64,000 nucleotides of DNA. Source: Gnetum montanum (taxonomy: Eukaryota > Streptophyta > Gnetopsida > Gnetales > Gnetaceae). The position numbers and the translations under genes were made by a program. The notes under the pieces were generated by a model. It had not been told where the DNA came from. It ran no database searches and worked only from the letters and a program-made list of their open reading frames with translations. How positions within the stretch are numbered: the first letter of the stretch is position 1; each line of letters starts with the position of its first letter. Where the stretch lies: assembly GCA_015680685.1 (NCBI GenBank), contig MNCI01011487.1, positions 144,345-208,344 of the forward strand, given 5' to 3'. This document shows, piece by piece, positions 33,220 through 45,640 of this stretch.

Positions 33220-33901
33220 AGAAGACATCTCCCCTAGTTGTTAGATAGCTATTGCATGAATTTTGAGGTGATTTTAGAAACATCAATGCTATAAAAAGAC
33301 TTCATTCTCTTGGAGAATGTGCAAGTTTTATGTGAAAGCATCAACATCAATTAATCATTGTCCATATTATTCTCTTATATTTGTGTGCTTCATTGTACTA
33401 TCTATTATACTATTGTAGTGATAAATTATGTTGTACCTCAAAGTACAAGGACCAAAAAATCAATTGCATCCTTTCCTTTTAATTTATGTTTATCTTTTTT
33501 TCCCCTATTGGGTTAATGTGCTTCTTTTGAGAAGGCATCATCCTTGAGCTTGTTGGGATCCTACAAGATTGAGTGTTGGTGTAGTCCCACAACACTCTAG
33601 AGTAGAGCTCAAGTTGTAAAGGTTGTGGGATCCTACAAACCATATTCTAAGCTTGTTGAGACCTTCCAATGCTGAGTGGATTCATGGAATTAAATCACTC
33701 TAGAGAAAATATTAGAGCTTGTACAAGGTGTGATACCCTTCAAACCATAGTTTGAGAGAAAAAAGTCTGGAGGTATGCAAGTGAACTACCCTCTGAGTAT
33801 GGATGTACCCAAGTTGGGAAACCACAATAAAATTGGTGTGTGCTTTGTGTTGTAATTTTTGATTTGGGGAACTTATTCATCTCCCATTTCTAAATTCAAC
33901 A
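33220..33901 (+). repeat. Left arm of an inverted repeat, LTR-like
   Basis: This matches the reverse complement of 35415-36085 by eye over most of its length. For example gatttggggaacttattcat (33861) pairs with the complement of atgaataagttccccaaat (35438), and aagtacaagg near 33445 pairs with ccttgtacttt near 35864. It ends ttcaaca (33901), a plausible LTR terminus in plus orientation. Confidence 0.7.
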
Positions 33902-33904
33902 ACC

Positions 33905-35400
33905 CTAATTAAATACTTAATGGTGGAAGTAGAAAAGGAAAAATATCTAGTAGATTTTGTTGTCTTGAAAGTTAAGGATCCATATTATTTTCATATTATC
34001 CAAGAAAGACCTTGGCTAGCAACAACCGATGCTATAATTTATTGTAGGTTAGAACAACTTCAATTAACTTTTTTCAAACTCACTTTTATACTTAATGTAT
34101 TTGATAAGGCAAAGGATAGAATAAATCAAGTCATTAAAGAAGCTAGAATGCTTTATTAGATACCAACTTTTTTCATGACTAAAGATAGGAAAAATTTAGC
34201 ACTTAATAATTTTGATAAGGGATTAGTATTCCACTAAAGAACAAAAAAAATCTCTTGAATCATATTTTGAACATAGGATTAGGGATTGTTGGAAACAATA
34301 TTGAATAACCAACTAGTAACTCTTTGAAACTTAAGAAATTACTAAATACCCTTAAGTACATTTTCCTTTATAAAAATAAACTATTAATAATAAACTCTCA
34401 ATTGACAATTGACCAAAAGAATAAATTAATATAATATTAAAAAGAAAATCCAAGGCATTAGCATGAAGTTAGGAAGGTCTTCATCATGCAATTTCACCCA
34501 ACATATGTCAACATCACATATACTATGAGGACAATATCAAGCTAATTAGAATTTCTTCTAGGAGAATCAACCTAATCCTAAAGCAAATTATTAATGATGG
34601 AATTTTCACACTTTGAAAGGAAGGGATTATTATACAAGAGTTGATAGTAAATGGATTAGTCCCATAATAGTGGTGCCTAAAAAAGGAGGTAAATGGAGAG
34701 TTACCATGATTATAGGAAACTTCATCAAAGTACTAAAAAGGATCATTTTTCCCTACCATGCATAGACCAAATATTAGAAAGGCTAGATGGGCATGAATAT
34801 TATTGCTTTTGGGATGAAATTAATGGCTACATTCAAGTGGCCATTGCTCTAGAAGATCAACATAAAATAATTTTTACTTTTCCATATAGTACCTTTGCCT
34901 ATAGAAGAATACCTCTCGGTCTTTGTAATGCACCCACTACCTTTCAAAGGGCTATAGTATCTATTTTCTCTAACGTGTTAAAGGCATATGTGGAAGTATT
35001 TATGGATGATGTTTTGTTATATGGAGATACATATGAAAAAATGTTAGAGTGATTAGAATATGTCTTGGATAGGTGCATTGAAAAAAACTTAAAATTAAGT
35101 TGGAAAAAGAGTCAATTATGGTAACATGCAGTGTAGTTTTAGGACATGTAATCTCTTAGGAAGGAATTAAAATGAATGTGAAAAACATTAAGGTCATTTA
35201 TACACTTTTAGCCTCAACCAATTTAAGAACACTTAGATCCTTCTTAAGTCATACTCATACTATAGGAGGATTATTAAATATTTTTTAGAAATTACCAAAT
35301 CTCTTTATAAACCTTTGGAAAAAGAGGTTCCTTTCACATGAACTAATGATTGTCAAGAACACCAACACCTCATACCTATGCTAGCTACTATAGTTGAAGA
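33905..35400 (+). pseudogene. Ty3/gypsy pol fragment: protease end and RT
   Basis: The plus-strand segment 33920-34159 has ERPWLATTDAIIYC, like the C-terminal end of an Athila-type protease. The segment 34693-35052 is a reverse transcriptase fragment with DYRKLHQSTKKDHFSLPCID, FWDEINGYIQVAI, IPLGLCNAPTTFQR and the catalytic VEVFMDDVLLYG. The thumb continues to about 35350 with stops (GHVIS, RTLRSFL). RNase H, integrase and gag are absent. It lies between two LTR-like arms in opposite orientation. Confidence 0.75.
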
Positions 35401-35414
35401 TTGGTTTTGAGGAT

Positions 35415-36085
35415 CATTGAACTTAGAAGGGGGAGATGAATAAGTTCCCCAAATAAAAAATCATTGACACAAAGCACATACTGATTTTAATGTGGTTCCC
35501 CAACTTGGATAGCCCACACTTAGAGGGTAGTTCGCAAGCACACCTTCAAACTTTGTTCATTCTAAAGTGTGGTTTAAAGGGTACCACACCCTATACAAGC
35601 TCTAAGCTTTGCTTTGAAGTGATTCAACGCCACAAATCCACTCAACCCCGAAAGGTCCCGACAAGCTTATAATGCAATTTTAAGGATTCCACTACCTTTA
35701 AAACTTGAGCTCTTCTCTAAAGTGTTATGGCACTACACCAACACTCAATCTTGTAGGATCCTGACAAGCTCAAGCAAGATGCCTTTCTGCAAGAAGCACA
35801 TCAACCCTACACAACAATAAACCTACAATCATAAGGAATGAATGCAACTAAGTTTGCTAATCCTTGTACTTTGAGGCATAGCATACTTTGACCAATTCCA
35901 ATAGATAAAATATTGTTCAATGAGAAACAACAATGATTGCTAAATAATTAAAATTGATAGTACACAATTCTTGCACATTTCCCAAGGAGAATGATGTCTT
36001 CTTATAACCACTATGTTTCCAAATCCATCTTGGAACTCATGCAACAGCTAGCTAATGATCATGGAAGATGTATTTTTTGTATCTA
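35415..36085 (-). repeat. Right arm of the inverted repeat, LTR-like
   Basis: Complement of the left arm at 33220-33901. Its pol-proximal end reads tcattgaacttagaag, matching ttctaaattcaaca of the left arm. Confidence 0.7.
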
Positions 36086-36118
36086 ACACATATTTCTAGA
36101 TTTAGCCTCCATCTTGGG

Positions 36119-36300
36119 AAGATGTCTTTATCTTGTGAAAGATGTCTTTCTATTACTAGCCTTCATTTTGTAAAGATGTCTTTGTTTGGTGAAAGACATC
36201 TTTTCCTGATGAAAGGTGTCTACTATTTCTTAGAGATGTGTTTACCTATGCATCCTTCAATTCTACCTAGAAGTCTATTATTTCTCAAAGACATCTTTCT
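36119..36300. repeat. Cluster of gatgtcttt boxes
   Basis: Boxes occur at 36121, 36141 and 36175, inverted at 36192 and 36289. They adjoin the right arm on its outer side, where the U3 of a minus-oriented LTR would be. Similar boxes lie at 31560-31850. Confidence 0.65.
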
Positions 36301-36309
36301 TTAGGTTCC

Positions 36310-38440
36310 TTTATCCTCTAAAATCTTTATTCCTTTTCCATGTTCATCAAACTTCTGCAAACCTTCTTGTCTTAATCCAAGTTCTTGTCCTACCAACACA
36401 ATAATCATACAAACATCCTTGTACTCCATTTTCCCTAACATTTTAACATACCAAAAGGTCAACAAGTTCAATGTAGATGGACTGAAATCTAGGTTTTCCA
36501 TGGTTTATTAAGGCCAAACCATAGTTAGTTCTAGGATTCCAAGGTTCTAGGCTCCCAGCATCAAATTTCTAGTTGTTTTGAATGTTGTTATGTCAATCAA
36601 ATCATCTTGGGATTTAGACTATGCTAGGACTACACTCACCAAAGTAATCCTAGGCCTTCCTTAGTGTAGTCATGTGAAATATAGTGTTCCCATGGCCAAA
36701 ACAAGGCAGTATTATCACTAGGTGATGTCATACAAGGTTCTAGGTTCCTTAAGACAAATTTTTGATCATTCAGGATGTCAAAACACTAGTTTCATCAATT
36801 CCCAATCATGACTATGCTTAGAATATGTTGGCTAGTGTAGTCATGACATGCTCCAATGTATTCATAATATGGAATTTGAATTTTGATGCAATTCTATGGT
36901 TAATTGACTGAGTTTTTGAGTTCTAGGGTCACGGGAGTAAAAAAACTAGGGTTTCAATCCTAAAATTGTCAATTTTGATGGTCAATTTGATGTCACAATG
37001 GTCAAACACCACTAGACTATGCTAGTCAGCATAGTCATAGTGTGGATGTAATGTGTATGGTGAGTTCTAGACACTTTTGACTAATGTTAAAGGATTTAGA
37101 GGTCTATGGGATCTTAGGTAGGCTTTTGGGATTGGTCTACTGTTCCCAGAAGTTGATTTGACAAGTTGGAATCCCATTTTGATGTTTTAAGAGTGTGACT
37201 ACATTGGGACTACACTGAATAGTGTAGTTACAAGCCTCCTCAAAGTAGTCATACAATAAAAATGGAATTTAACTTGTTTCTTTTTCATAATTTGTCAATG
37301 TAGGATCATCAAACGTTCTAAAGGAGTTTAGAGGGAAAAATATGGTAATTTAGAAAGTTACTTTATTTTTGGAAATCCACCTTTACCCAACTACACTAAG
37401 ACTATGTTGGCCAAGATAGCCAAGATCACCAACAATCTAGTCTACAATGTGGGATGCAATTTATCTATGTTTGGGTCAGTTGTTTACTATTCTAAGGCTA
37501 CTTGAGATTCTAAGGTAAATTTGATGCCAAAATATGTTAGTTTGAAGGCTATTTTGGGTTAAATGGTTATTTCATACTCAATTACTACTGACTATGCTAT
37601 CTAGTATAGGTGAATCCTTTCCCAGTGTAGTCCATGTAAGAAAATGATTTTTGATGATTTTCAATAGGTTTCATGCAATTTTCGAGCTGTCAGAGGTTTT
37701 GGATAGGATTTTCTATATCGAACTATCATTTTGAAGTCAATTGGAAGCTTGTTTGATGTTTGAAAACATCCTCCTACTAGTGACTATGCTGGCCAACATC
37801 GTTAGGCTACTAGTCAGTGTAGTGGGCACAAATGGTAGGTTTTGGCATGGATTTTTGCCTACCTCATTGGCTGGTTTCCATCAAAGTTAACATCTAATTT
37901 CCCATTTTGGGCATAAGGTTTCATGACATGGATGAGCAGTTGGAAGGTTGATTTAGGTAGTAATTGGATTTTTCAATTCACTTCAAGGCTTCTGAATGCT
38001 TAAAACTGAGCATAGTTATCCTAGGAAACTGAAAGTCCATGTGTTTAAGGATTTCCATTAACTTTCTTCCTAGGCACCTACTGAGGCCCACCTTGAATTT
38101 AAGTTTTTTCAAACATCAGTTTCCCTGTCACCCAGTGTAGTACTACTTACCAATTATGAACATTGAGTTCCTTGGAACTTGGGTAAGTGTTTTGGAAGAC
38201 CAAGGTTTTCCAAAGGGATGCATAAGTTTGAAAGTGATTTTCAAGAAACAACTTTACACAAATCATTCTCTTCTTACTACTCTCAAGCTCTGGTGCCTTG
38301 GATTAGAGCTCTACACCTACTTTAGCACCTACAACCTTCATCCCTAGTGTAGTTAAGCTTTTCCTACCTAAGAGGCCAACATAATTGCTTCAGAAGGCTC
38401 TACAACTCCAAGATTTCAATTTCTTCTACATCAATTGTTA
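36310..38440. other. Non-coding stretch with dispersed palindromic phrases, possible LTR of element D
   Basis: No protein was found. Phrases such as gactatgctagtcagcatag (37015), ctatgctggccaacatcg (37785) and agtgtagt recur many times. The same style of sequence occurs at 48480-50300 on the other side of element D, so both may be its LTRs or LTR remnants. No LTR ends were fixed. Confidence 0.4.
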
Positions 38441-38442
38441 CC

Positions 38443-41400
38443 ATGTCAAGAAGAAGAGCTTCCATCACCAAGAACCCTACCTTGGAGGAGGCTAACATTG
38501 ATACCCATGGCCTCTCTAGTCTACCATGACCTATGATAACTTAAAGCTCCAACACCATCATGCTGAGGTACACACATTCTAGCCTTTTCTTACAAAAATT
38601 TAACTAGAATTCTAAGCATTTTTGGTCATGACGATTTGTGTGTTTTTTGTTTTTGAATTTTTCAAAAATCCTACATTAGACCTAGGCTACTTCTATTAGT
38701 TTTCAATGTTTCTTAGGTTGTGGAATTGGTATGTGTTAAATAGAAAATTTATTTCTACTGTTTCTAGGTGTTTTTCTATGGTTTTGGGCAAAAAAGCAAT
38801 ACCAATTTTGTATTTTTCCTAATTCAAAAGGTTTACATTTTTTGGCTTTTTTGGCCATAGAATTATAGTACTATGTTTAATGGTCAATTGAATTTTTAAA
38901 CCACCTAATTCTGACTTACAGTTTATTCTCTATGAATTTTTCTGTAGGGTAGTGTAAAGTGAGTTTTCAGTTTTGGCCATTTTTTACATGGAATTCTTAG
39001 TGTCTTTATGTAAACAAATTCTTAGAAATTTTTGGTTTTCTTATTATGGATTTTTATCTATTTGTTTAAGGATTTTAACAACTATGAAATCACTAAATTT
39101 GGACATTTAGTTAATTTTCAATAAATTTTTTCCTAAACTCATGCAAAATGGGGGTTTTTTGTTATGATCTAGTTCATGTTACTTTGGAAATTTTTTCTGC
39201 AAAAATGGCTCGGAATTTTTATATTTATAATTTTTGATGTGTAGCTTATTATTTAAGGACTCTAACAATGATGGAATCACTAAATTTGGTTATGTGGTTT
39301 AGTTTTAGTGAAGTTTTTGGGGAACTAGTGTCAAAGTATTATTTTTTGGTTGTTATGATTTACCCCTATGAAGATGGGCAGCATTGGCACTTTGAAAATT
39401 TTCTTCAGCCAACATCCCATGGTCCTAGGGATGTCTTAAGATGTTAGGGAGGGTTTGGAAGTTTTTTCAAAAAAGTTAAAATTTTTTTGATATTTTTTAT
39501 TAATTGTCTACTATGGTTGTTTTTTATAGTTTGGTGTCATTGTGAAGTTTTCTGTGGAATGTTATTAGGATTTTGGTTGGTGTTTTAAATTTTTCCCAAG
39601 CTTGGAACTTTAGTGTAGATACCAAATTATTTTGAATTTTTGATTCCGACACCACTTTTAGGATTAGAAAATGTTTTTAGCGCTAATCTAACATTTTGGG
39701 TCCAGTGTGAACTACCTTATACAATTGCAACTTTGGCCATGAAAACTACAAACCTCCCTATTTATGCAAGCAACATTGGTGTTGGTGTTGGTGTTATATG
39801 GTTTGCAAAGTTTTCTACACATTCTATTTTTAGTTCTAAATAGTCATTTTGAATTTTCAGCAAATTTTAACTAATCTTCTTAAAGTTTTTACTATAGCTA
39901 ATTTCACCATTAACTATGATCCGTAGTAAAATTTTGCAAAATTGATGTTGGTATTTTGACTGTTGTAGTTGGTACAAGCTAGTTTTTAGGCTTTGATGTT
40001 TCTAAATAAAATAATTTTACAACTTTTATGCATATCTTATCATGAAAATAGTCATAAACTATTATTAGGCCACTTGGTTGTACACAGTTCTTAGTTGAAA
40101 GTTGGTCCTAGTTTTGGTTTTGGTTTTAAGTGTTGCAACTATGGTTTGGCTATTGTGGGATGGCAATGTTGACATTAAGGTTGTAGTTATTTTTTCTATT
40201 TAAAGTTTGTTTATACTTGGTTATGGCTATTTATGGTTGTGATGGTTATTATTGTTGTGTGCAAGGCCTTTCTTAAGCCCATGCTAGTGGTGATAGAGTT
40301 GGTGGAGTTGCTATGTTGCATTCACACCCTAGGGCCTCACATCCCAAGTCCACACATGAATTTGGAGCATGGCTCCTTGTGGTTCAAGCTACAAGCAAAA
40401 GAGTTCTTGGCCTTCTTGCTATAGACTTCAATGTGATGATATGGTCACTCTTATCTACCCACACAGTTGTAGTCATTGTTGAGACCTTACTACCCTAGTC
40501 ATCTAGCTTGATCATCAAGTTCATAGAAGATGATCCTAAGACACATGTGAATGGTGAGGTGGTTGATATCACTCATACAAGGAGGATTTGTATGCTATCT
40601 AAGATTTGTGGCATGCTAGATTTCAACTTGTATAATGCCAACAACACTTTGCTAGTTGGACACCAAGTCCACACACCATTCCATAACCCTCTTGGTATTG
40701 TTTACGTGTGGATGAGTAAGCATGGTTTTAAGTTTTAATTTTTGGCTACTTTAGTTATTGGTTTTACTAGGCTATTTGGTTTTAACATTTATCTTGGTTG
40801 AATTGGTATATTTTCATTTATAGGATGGATGACAATGGGTTCATTAAGTAGGACTAACTCCTACCCTTAGCCCAAATAGCATTCTAGGTTTTTGCCAAAA
40901 GCACCATAGTGAGACTTGTGGTAGTGGAGCAACTAAGAGGTGACTTGGGCAAGTACACCACACATTACTCCAAAGCCAACCAACATTATTTAGCCAATGG
41001 CCCAGTGCATGGTTGGTTGAAAAAGGCAAATTTTTTCCACATACCAATTGAAGGCTCCTTGCAACCCTCTTCTAGCAAGAGGGGTAAAAGCTATATTTTT
41101 TATTTTTATTTATTCTTTATTTCTTGTCAACATTTTCATGGTTGTATGGTTGCAAGCTACATAGGCTTTAAGTGTTTAAATAGTTTTATTATCTATGTTT
41201 GGCTATAAATTTGGTTTTTTATTGTTATACTTTTTAAATTTTTTGTTTACATGTTCATGCTTATGTTAAGCAGTCTTTTGTTGTATTGTAGAAGTTGCCA
41301 CCTCTTCCACTATTACACTTGTGATTTTAGGATGGTTCAAAGATACTTTGATCCTTAAGTATGGTGAGGTCAATTCAATGCAGTAGTGGTTTGCTAACAG

Positions 41401-43830
41401 GGCACCTAGAAATGTTCAAGCAAACATTTCTAATTTAGGTTTTCTTGATCTATTCATGGCCCCTAGCCCCACTGTCCCTACTACTAAGATGGTAAACATC
41501 ATTGACTTCTTTGACCAAGGAGTTAAGAAGTTCATCAGCTAGGTTCATGCTGTGACTTTCACCTTAGCCATCAATGACTCCACCTTTAGTGACCTCTTTG
41601 GCATTCCTCGTGAAGGCCTAAAAGTTACCATTAAGATGGGTAAAGAGGTGGAGCACCGAGAGGAGGTGGAGGAGTGGTTGGGCACTTGCGATGGTCACAA
41701 AGGATTGTCTCCTAGCCAATTCAAGGTTGAAGAGGCTAGAGGAGAATATCACATGGTCTGCTTCAGGGCTTCCCCAAGCTACTGTCACAAGGCAAGATTG
41801 TGTGGCTGGAATAGGCATGGATCATGAAGAAGGTCCTCTTGGAGGATGCTCAATGTAACTAGGTAGGTCACTTGGTTTTGGGGCTTTATGGTGAAATCCT
41901 CAAACTCCATGATAACCTCATCATAAAATGTTGCATGCATTACGCATTCTTTGTGACATATTTGAGGAGTTTCATGGAGTTCCTAATGACGAGGAAAGAT
42001 AGAAATGATTAAGCAAAGATCCATCCCAACTCTCCAAGCCATGAGTTAAACATGTTTATACCACTATGCAGGCTCAGAACTAGCCAAAGGACATCGCGAA
42101 GTTGTTGTTGGGTACTACTAAGGGACTTAATGGGAACCATTGTATTTCCATTGATAGCATGAGGGTTGAGTGGAGATGCTAATTAGGATAGGACATTGTT
42201 GGTTGAAGCTAAGGGTTCAACTAAAGCTAAATTAAATAGGTCCATGTTTGAAGAGGAAGCCCCAACGATCAAGTAATTTTCTAAGAAGAGCTTCACAGTG
42301 AGACTTCACTCAACAAGCAACATGGTCAAGTGTATGATTTAAATTTGCTTTAATTGTTTTAAATTATTATGTTTTTGTGTTATAGGATGATATTGTTATT
42401 GTATTTTGTGCAAGATATGCTAAGTGACATAACGTTTTGCTCTTGTTATTCTTGTAGACAAACAACAATAGTTAGTGGCCCAGATAGTAGAAGTAGAGGT
42501 AGAGCAAAGATACCTAGAGGAGGAGGTTCTACAACACCATGAGGATGAATGGTTATCCAATTTCCTATTAATTGAATTTGATGTCTCCTTTAATCCCTCA
42601 TAACTAGGTGAAGCTCCTATTGTCATCCGAGATGATGTCCTGGGTATGTATACATTTGGTTTTATATGTTTGATTTTAGTGGTTTTGTGCTTAAGCTTGT
42701 CCTTAATAATGTATTGGCTATTATGCTTGGCTTAGCTACTAAGCCTCAACCACAGCCTCCACCTTCACATTTTGCATGAAGCCATGGGTTGACATTCCTA
42801 ACAATAGGGAGTTCATGTGAGGAATAGCTAAGGACATGATTAATCAGTTGTACTAGGTTGCTCTCGATATGGATAAGTACTTAGTTTATCTTGCGCTTTG
42901 CATTTTTCACTTTATGGTTGTATTATTTTTCATTATATTTTTGTTTTTTATGCTTTGGCTATTTGGATACTTATTTCTTTTGCTTATGTTTCATTGTTTT
43001 CAATACCCAAGCTTAGATTGAATCCCAACCATCCCATTAAGATTAATGCCTCACCTATCCTACCCTCAAATGTAGAGAATGTACCACGTAAGTTATATGA
43101 AAGTTCCACTAAGTGTGCATTTTCATGTGCCAAAACTTCATGGGAAACTCAACGTGCCAATGAGTTCCTATGGAAATGTATTACAGCCTTAGAAAAAGAA
43201 AACAAGAGGCTGGGTAAGATAAACAAAGATCTCTAGGATCACAAGGAATTTGTGAAGACCCATGTGATCAATAGGAGTTCTTTATGAACCAAAAAGATCG
43301 AATGGATGTGGTACTAGAATCCCATCCGTGACAAGGTTTCCCTTGCTAGGGAGGTTGTTGAATAGAAGCTATAGATGGACTTGCTAGCTCACAAGACTAG
43401 GAAGTAGAGAGACTATTGTGCCTAGGTTCTTGAGTGGAGGCAGGCATAGAAGGACTATAAGAAGAAGTATAAGGCTGAGCATGAAGATTACCTTAAGTGG
43501 TTGAAGGAGGAGTCTAGTGAACTATGCAAGATAGAACTATTCTTAAGGATGATTCAAGAAAAGGTTATCTTCAAACTATTTGACCATAATTGGATCTCCA
43601 TCTCCTTAGATCTTTATGGCTTCAAGAAAGGTGACTACCATGACATTTTCATAGGAACCACCCATGTGGACTAACATTAACTACAACAACACCTTAATAG
43701 GCATTAATCTCGAGGAAGTGGACTAGGCCCACATGACCAGGGAATAGATCCTCCATCATTTAGAGGTTGGTCTTCAAAATCTCCAAATAGAGGACATTGC
43801 TCTTAAGCCCTCCCAAGTTTGCTTATTTCA
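38443..43830 (+). pseudogene. Antisense accessory gene of element D, multi-exon
   Basis: A start ATG at 38443 (MSRRRASITKNP) leads to a donor-like gag|gtacac at 38567/38568. Further coding-like blocks lie at about 40262-40730, 40824-41083 (after tttatag, before gggtaaaa), 41292-42330 (after ttgtag), about 42457-42640, 42740-42870 and 43010-43830. They are separated by T-rich introns. The 41292 block holds AINDSTFSDLFGIPREGLKV, resembling the putative plant transposon protein domain. The last block is charged and heptad-like (LEKENKRLGKINKDL, LKWLKEESSELCK), so a coiled coil. This matches the layout of the element 2 accessory protein but is antisense to gag. Antisense extra ORFs are known from some Tat elements such as Grande. 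Stops throughout show decay. Confidence 0.6.
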
Positions 43831-44302
43831 TTGGTTTTAGCATATTTTAGTTTAATGTGTTTTAAGTTATAGTTTAGTTTCATACTTTGGTGATTATTGG
43901 TTAGCTCATGTTTTGTTCTGATATAGTTACCAAGTGATGCTAGTGGCCCTAGTAGAGAAGGTGGAAGTGCTCCTTAGCCCCTCTAGTAGCCTCTTAGTAC
44001 CATTCATTGGTCATTTGCCTTGGTAATCTCATTGGTTATTAATGATATTATTTATGTTCATCATGTATTGGCTAGTGTTAGCCATTTGATTATTGAGAGA
44101 TGATTTATTATTTGGCCTTTCATGATTACTATGTTGTAGACATTTGATAATTATTATTCTTAAATTTTAATTTGATTTATATGCTTTAAAAGTTTAATGT
44201 TTCATATATGTTTAATGTTCCACATTTTGTTTACGCCATAGGCTATGTTGATTAACTTGTGAAAAATGACCATATTGTAAACTAGGTTGTAATAGGTTTG
44301 CT

Positions 44303-44510
44303 AGTTTTAGATCATGATGAGCCATGCGATTTGCCAATTTTAGGTCATGGAAAGCCACATGTGACATTTTTCTAGTTTTAGGCCATAGCAGGCCATACGT
44401 TGTTGATTTACCAGTTTTAGGCCATAGTAGGTCGTAAGTTGTTGATTTGTTAGTTTTAGGCCATAGTGGGCCATACATTGTTGACATTTTTAGGCCATGG
44501 CAAGCTCCAC
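44303..44510. repeat. Tandem repeat of about 39 bp (ttttaggccatag)
   Basis: Units start at 44374, 44413 and 44452 (exact 39-bp spacing), with looser units at 44303 and 44337. Each begins agttttaggcc and contains a second ggccat. It lies between the 3' ends of the convergent accessory gene and gag-pro gene. Element G has a similar array at 62633-62775. Confidence 0.8.
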
Positions 44511-44739
44511 ATTCTAAAAGGAAAAATTTTATCAATTTTTATGCTTTCTTAAGATTTTTATAATTTTTTTCAATTTTTAAAGTTTTTATCATATTTTTCA
44601 TGGCTTATGTTCTAATATAAAAAGGCATAAAATTCAAATTGTAAAAAAAAAAAAGAAAATCTTAGGATACGTGTGTAGTAAAGGTTAGAGCACAGCAAAA
44701 CAAAGGTAAAAAAAATGGTGCATACAAGAGAAAAATGCA

Positions 44740-45640
44740 AACTAGGCTATGGAAGGTTGTAGACAAAATGGGTTATATGGTTACAAGTGCAAAGTTAATC
44801 AAATCAAGGGGATACATCAATTATGCAAGTGTTTCCTAATCTTTGATGGATTAGAAAACATGTACAATATACTTTGCACAATTTTGTTCTTCCCATTTCC
44901 TTCACTCACAATGTTGAAGGGGAGCTCTTTCCATGATGCATTCATGGGCCTATTGTTATTGGTCTTGGCCACTTCTACTCTCTTAGGCTTCTTGACTTCA
45001 TGGCTTAAAATAGGAATGTCTTTTTAAAACTCCACCTTGAACCCTTGTTCAATGTCAATGTTGTTAACCACCAAGGGAATTTCACTATCGCTAAGGCAAC
45101 TGAATATCTTGATGGATTATTGAGGAAACAGCTCGTAATTGAGCTAACCAAAGCCTTCCCAAGATTATGTTGAACCCTGGTATTTCCTTCATAACCATGA
45201 TGTTGGTCATTGTGGGGAATTTCTCCCCTACCACAAAGTCTAAAAAAATTGAACCTTTTAGAGTTACTCCAAATCCATTGAAAGTCTTAAGAGTAGTTGT
45301 TACGATATGTTGCATTTGCTTGATTAGGCCTAGATGTACCACAATGGTGTAGCGTATGATGTTTGTTGAAGCTCCATTGTCAACATGAACTCTATGCACC
45401 TTGTATTATCCTACCCTAATTGTTATGAATAAGGGAGCTTTAGTTGTCTCACCATCTTGGGAATTTGTTTTGACTTTGTTATTGCAAAACACTAATGTCG
45501 TTAACCTTGTTTCTTCCTCTGGTAAAGGTGATACCATCACTGCATGGATGGACTCTTCACTAGTGGAAATATCTTCACTAACATGAATGGAGGTCAATAT
45601 CCTAACTAATGCTTCATGATGCATAGTGAAAGTCATCACA
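44740..45640 (-). pseudogene. Aspartic protease, element D
   Basis: The segment 45399-45091 encodes HRVHVDNGASTNIIRY with D-N-G in place of D-S/T-G, then GFNIILGRLWL, the typical retropepsin C-terminal block. Upstream 45639-45406 is an acidic linker (EDISTSEESIHAVM). A tail to about 44740 resembles element G. No RT follows on this strand. It is intact over about 100 residues but lies among stops. Confidence 0.7.

Noticed and set aside
36068-36304. 78-codon plus-strand frame
   Set aside because: It reads through the gatgtcttt box cluster; repeat-derived, not a protein.
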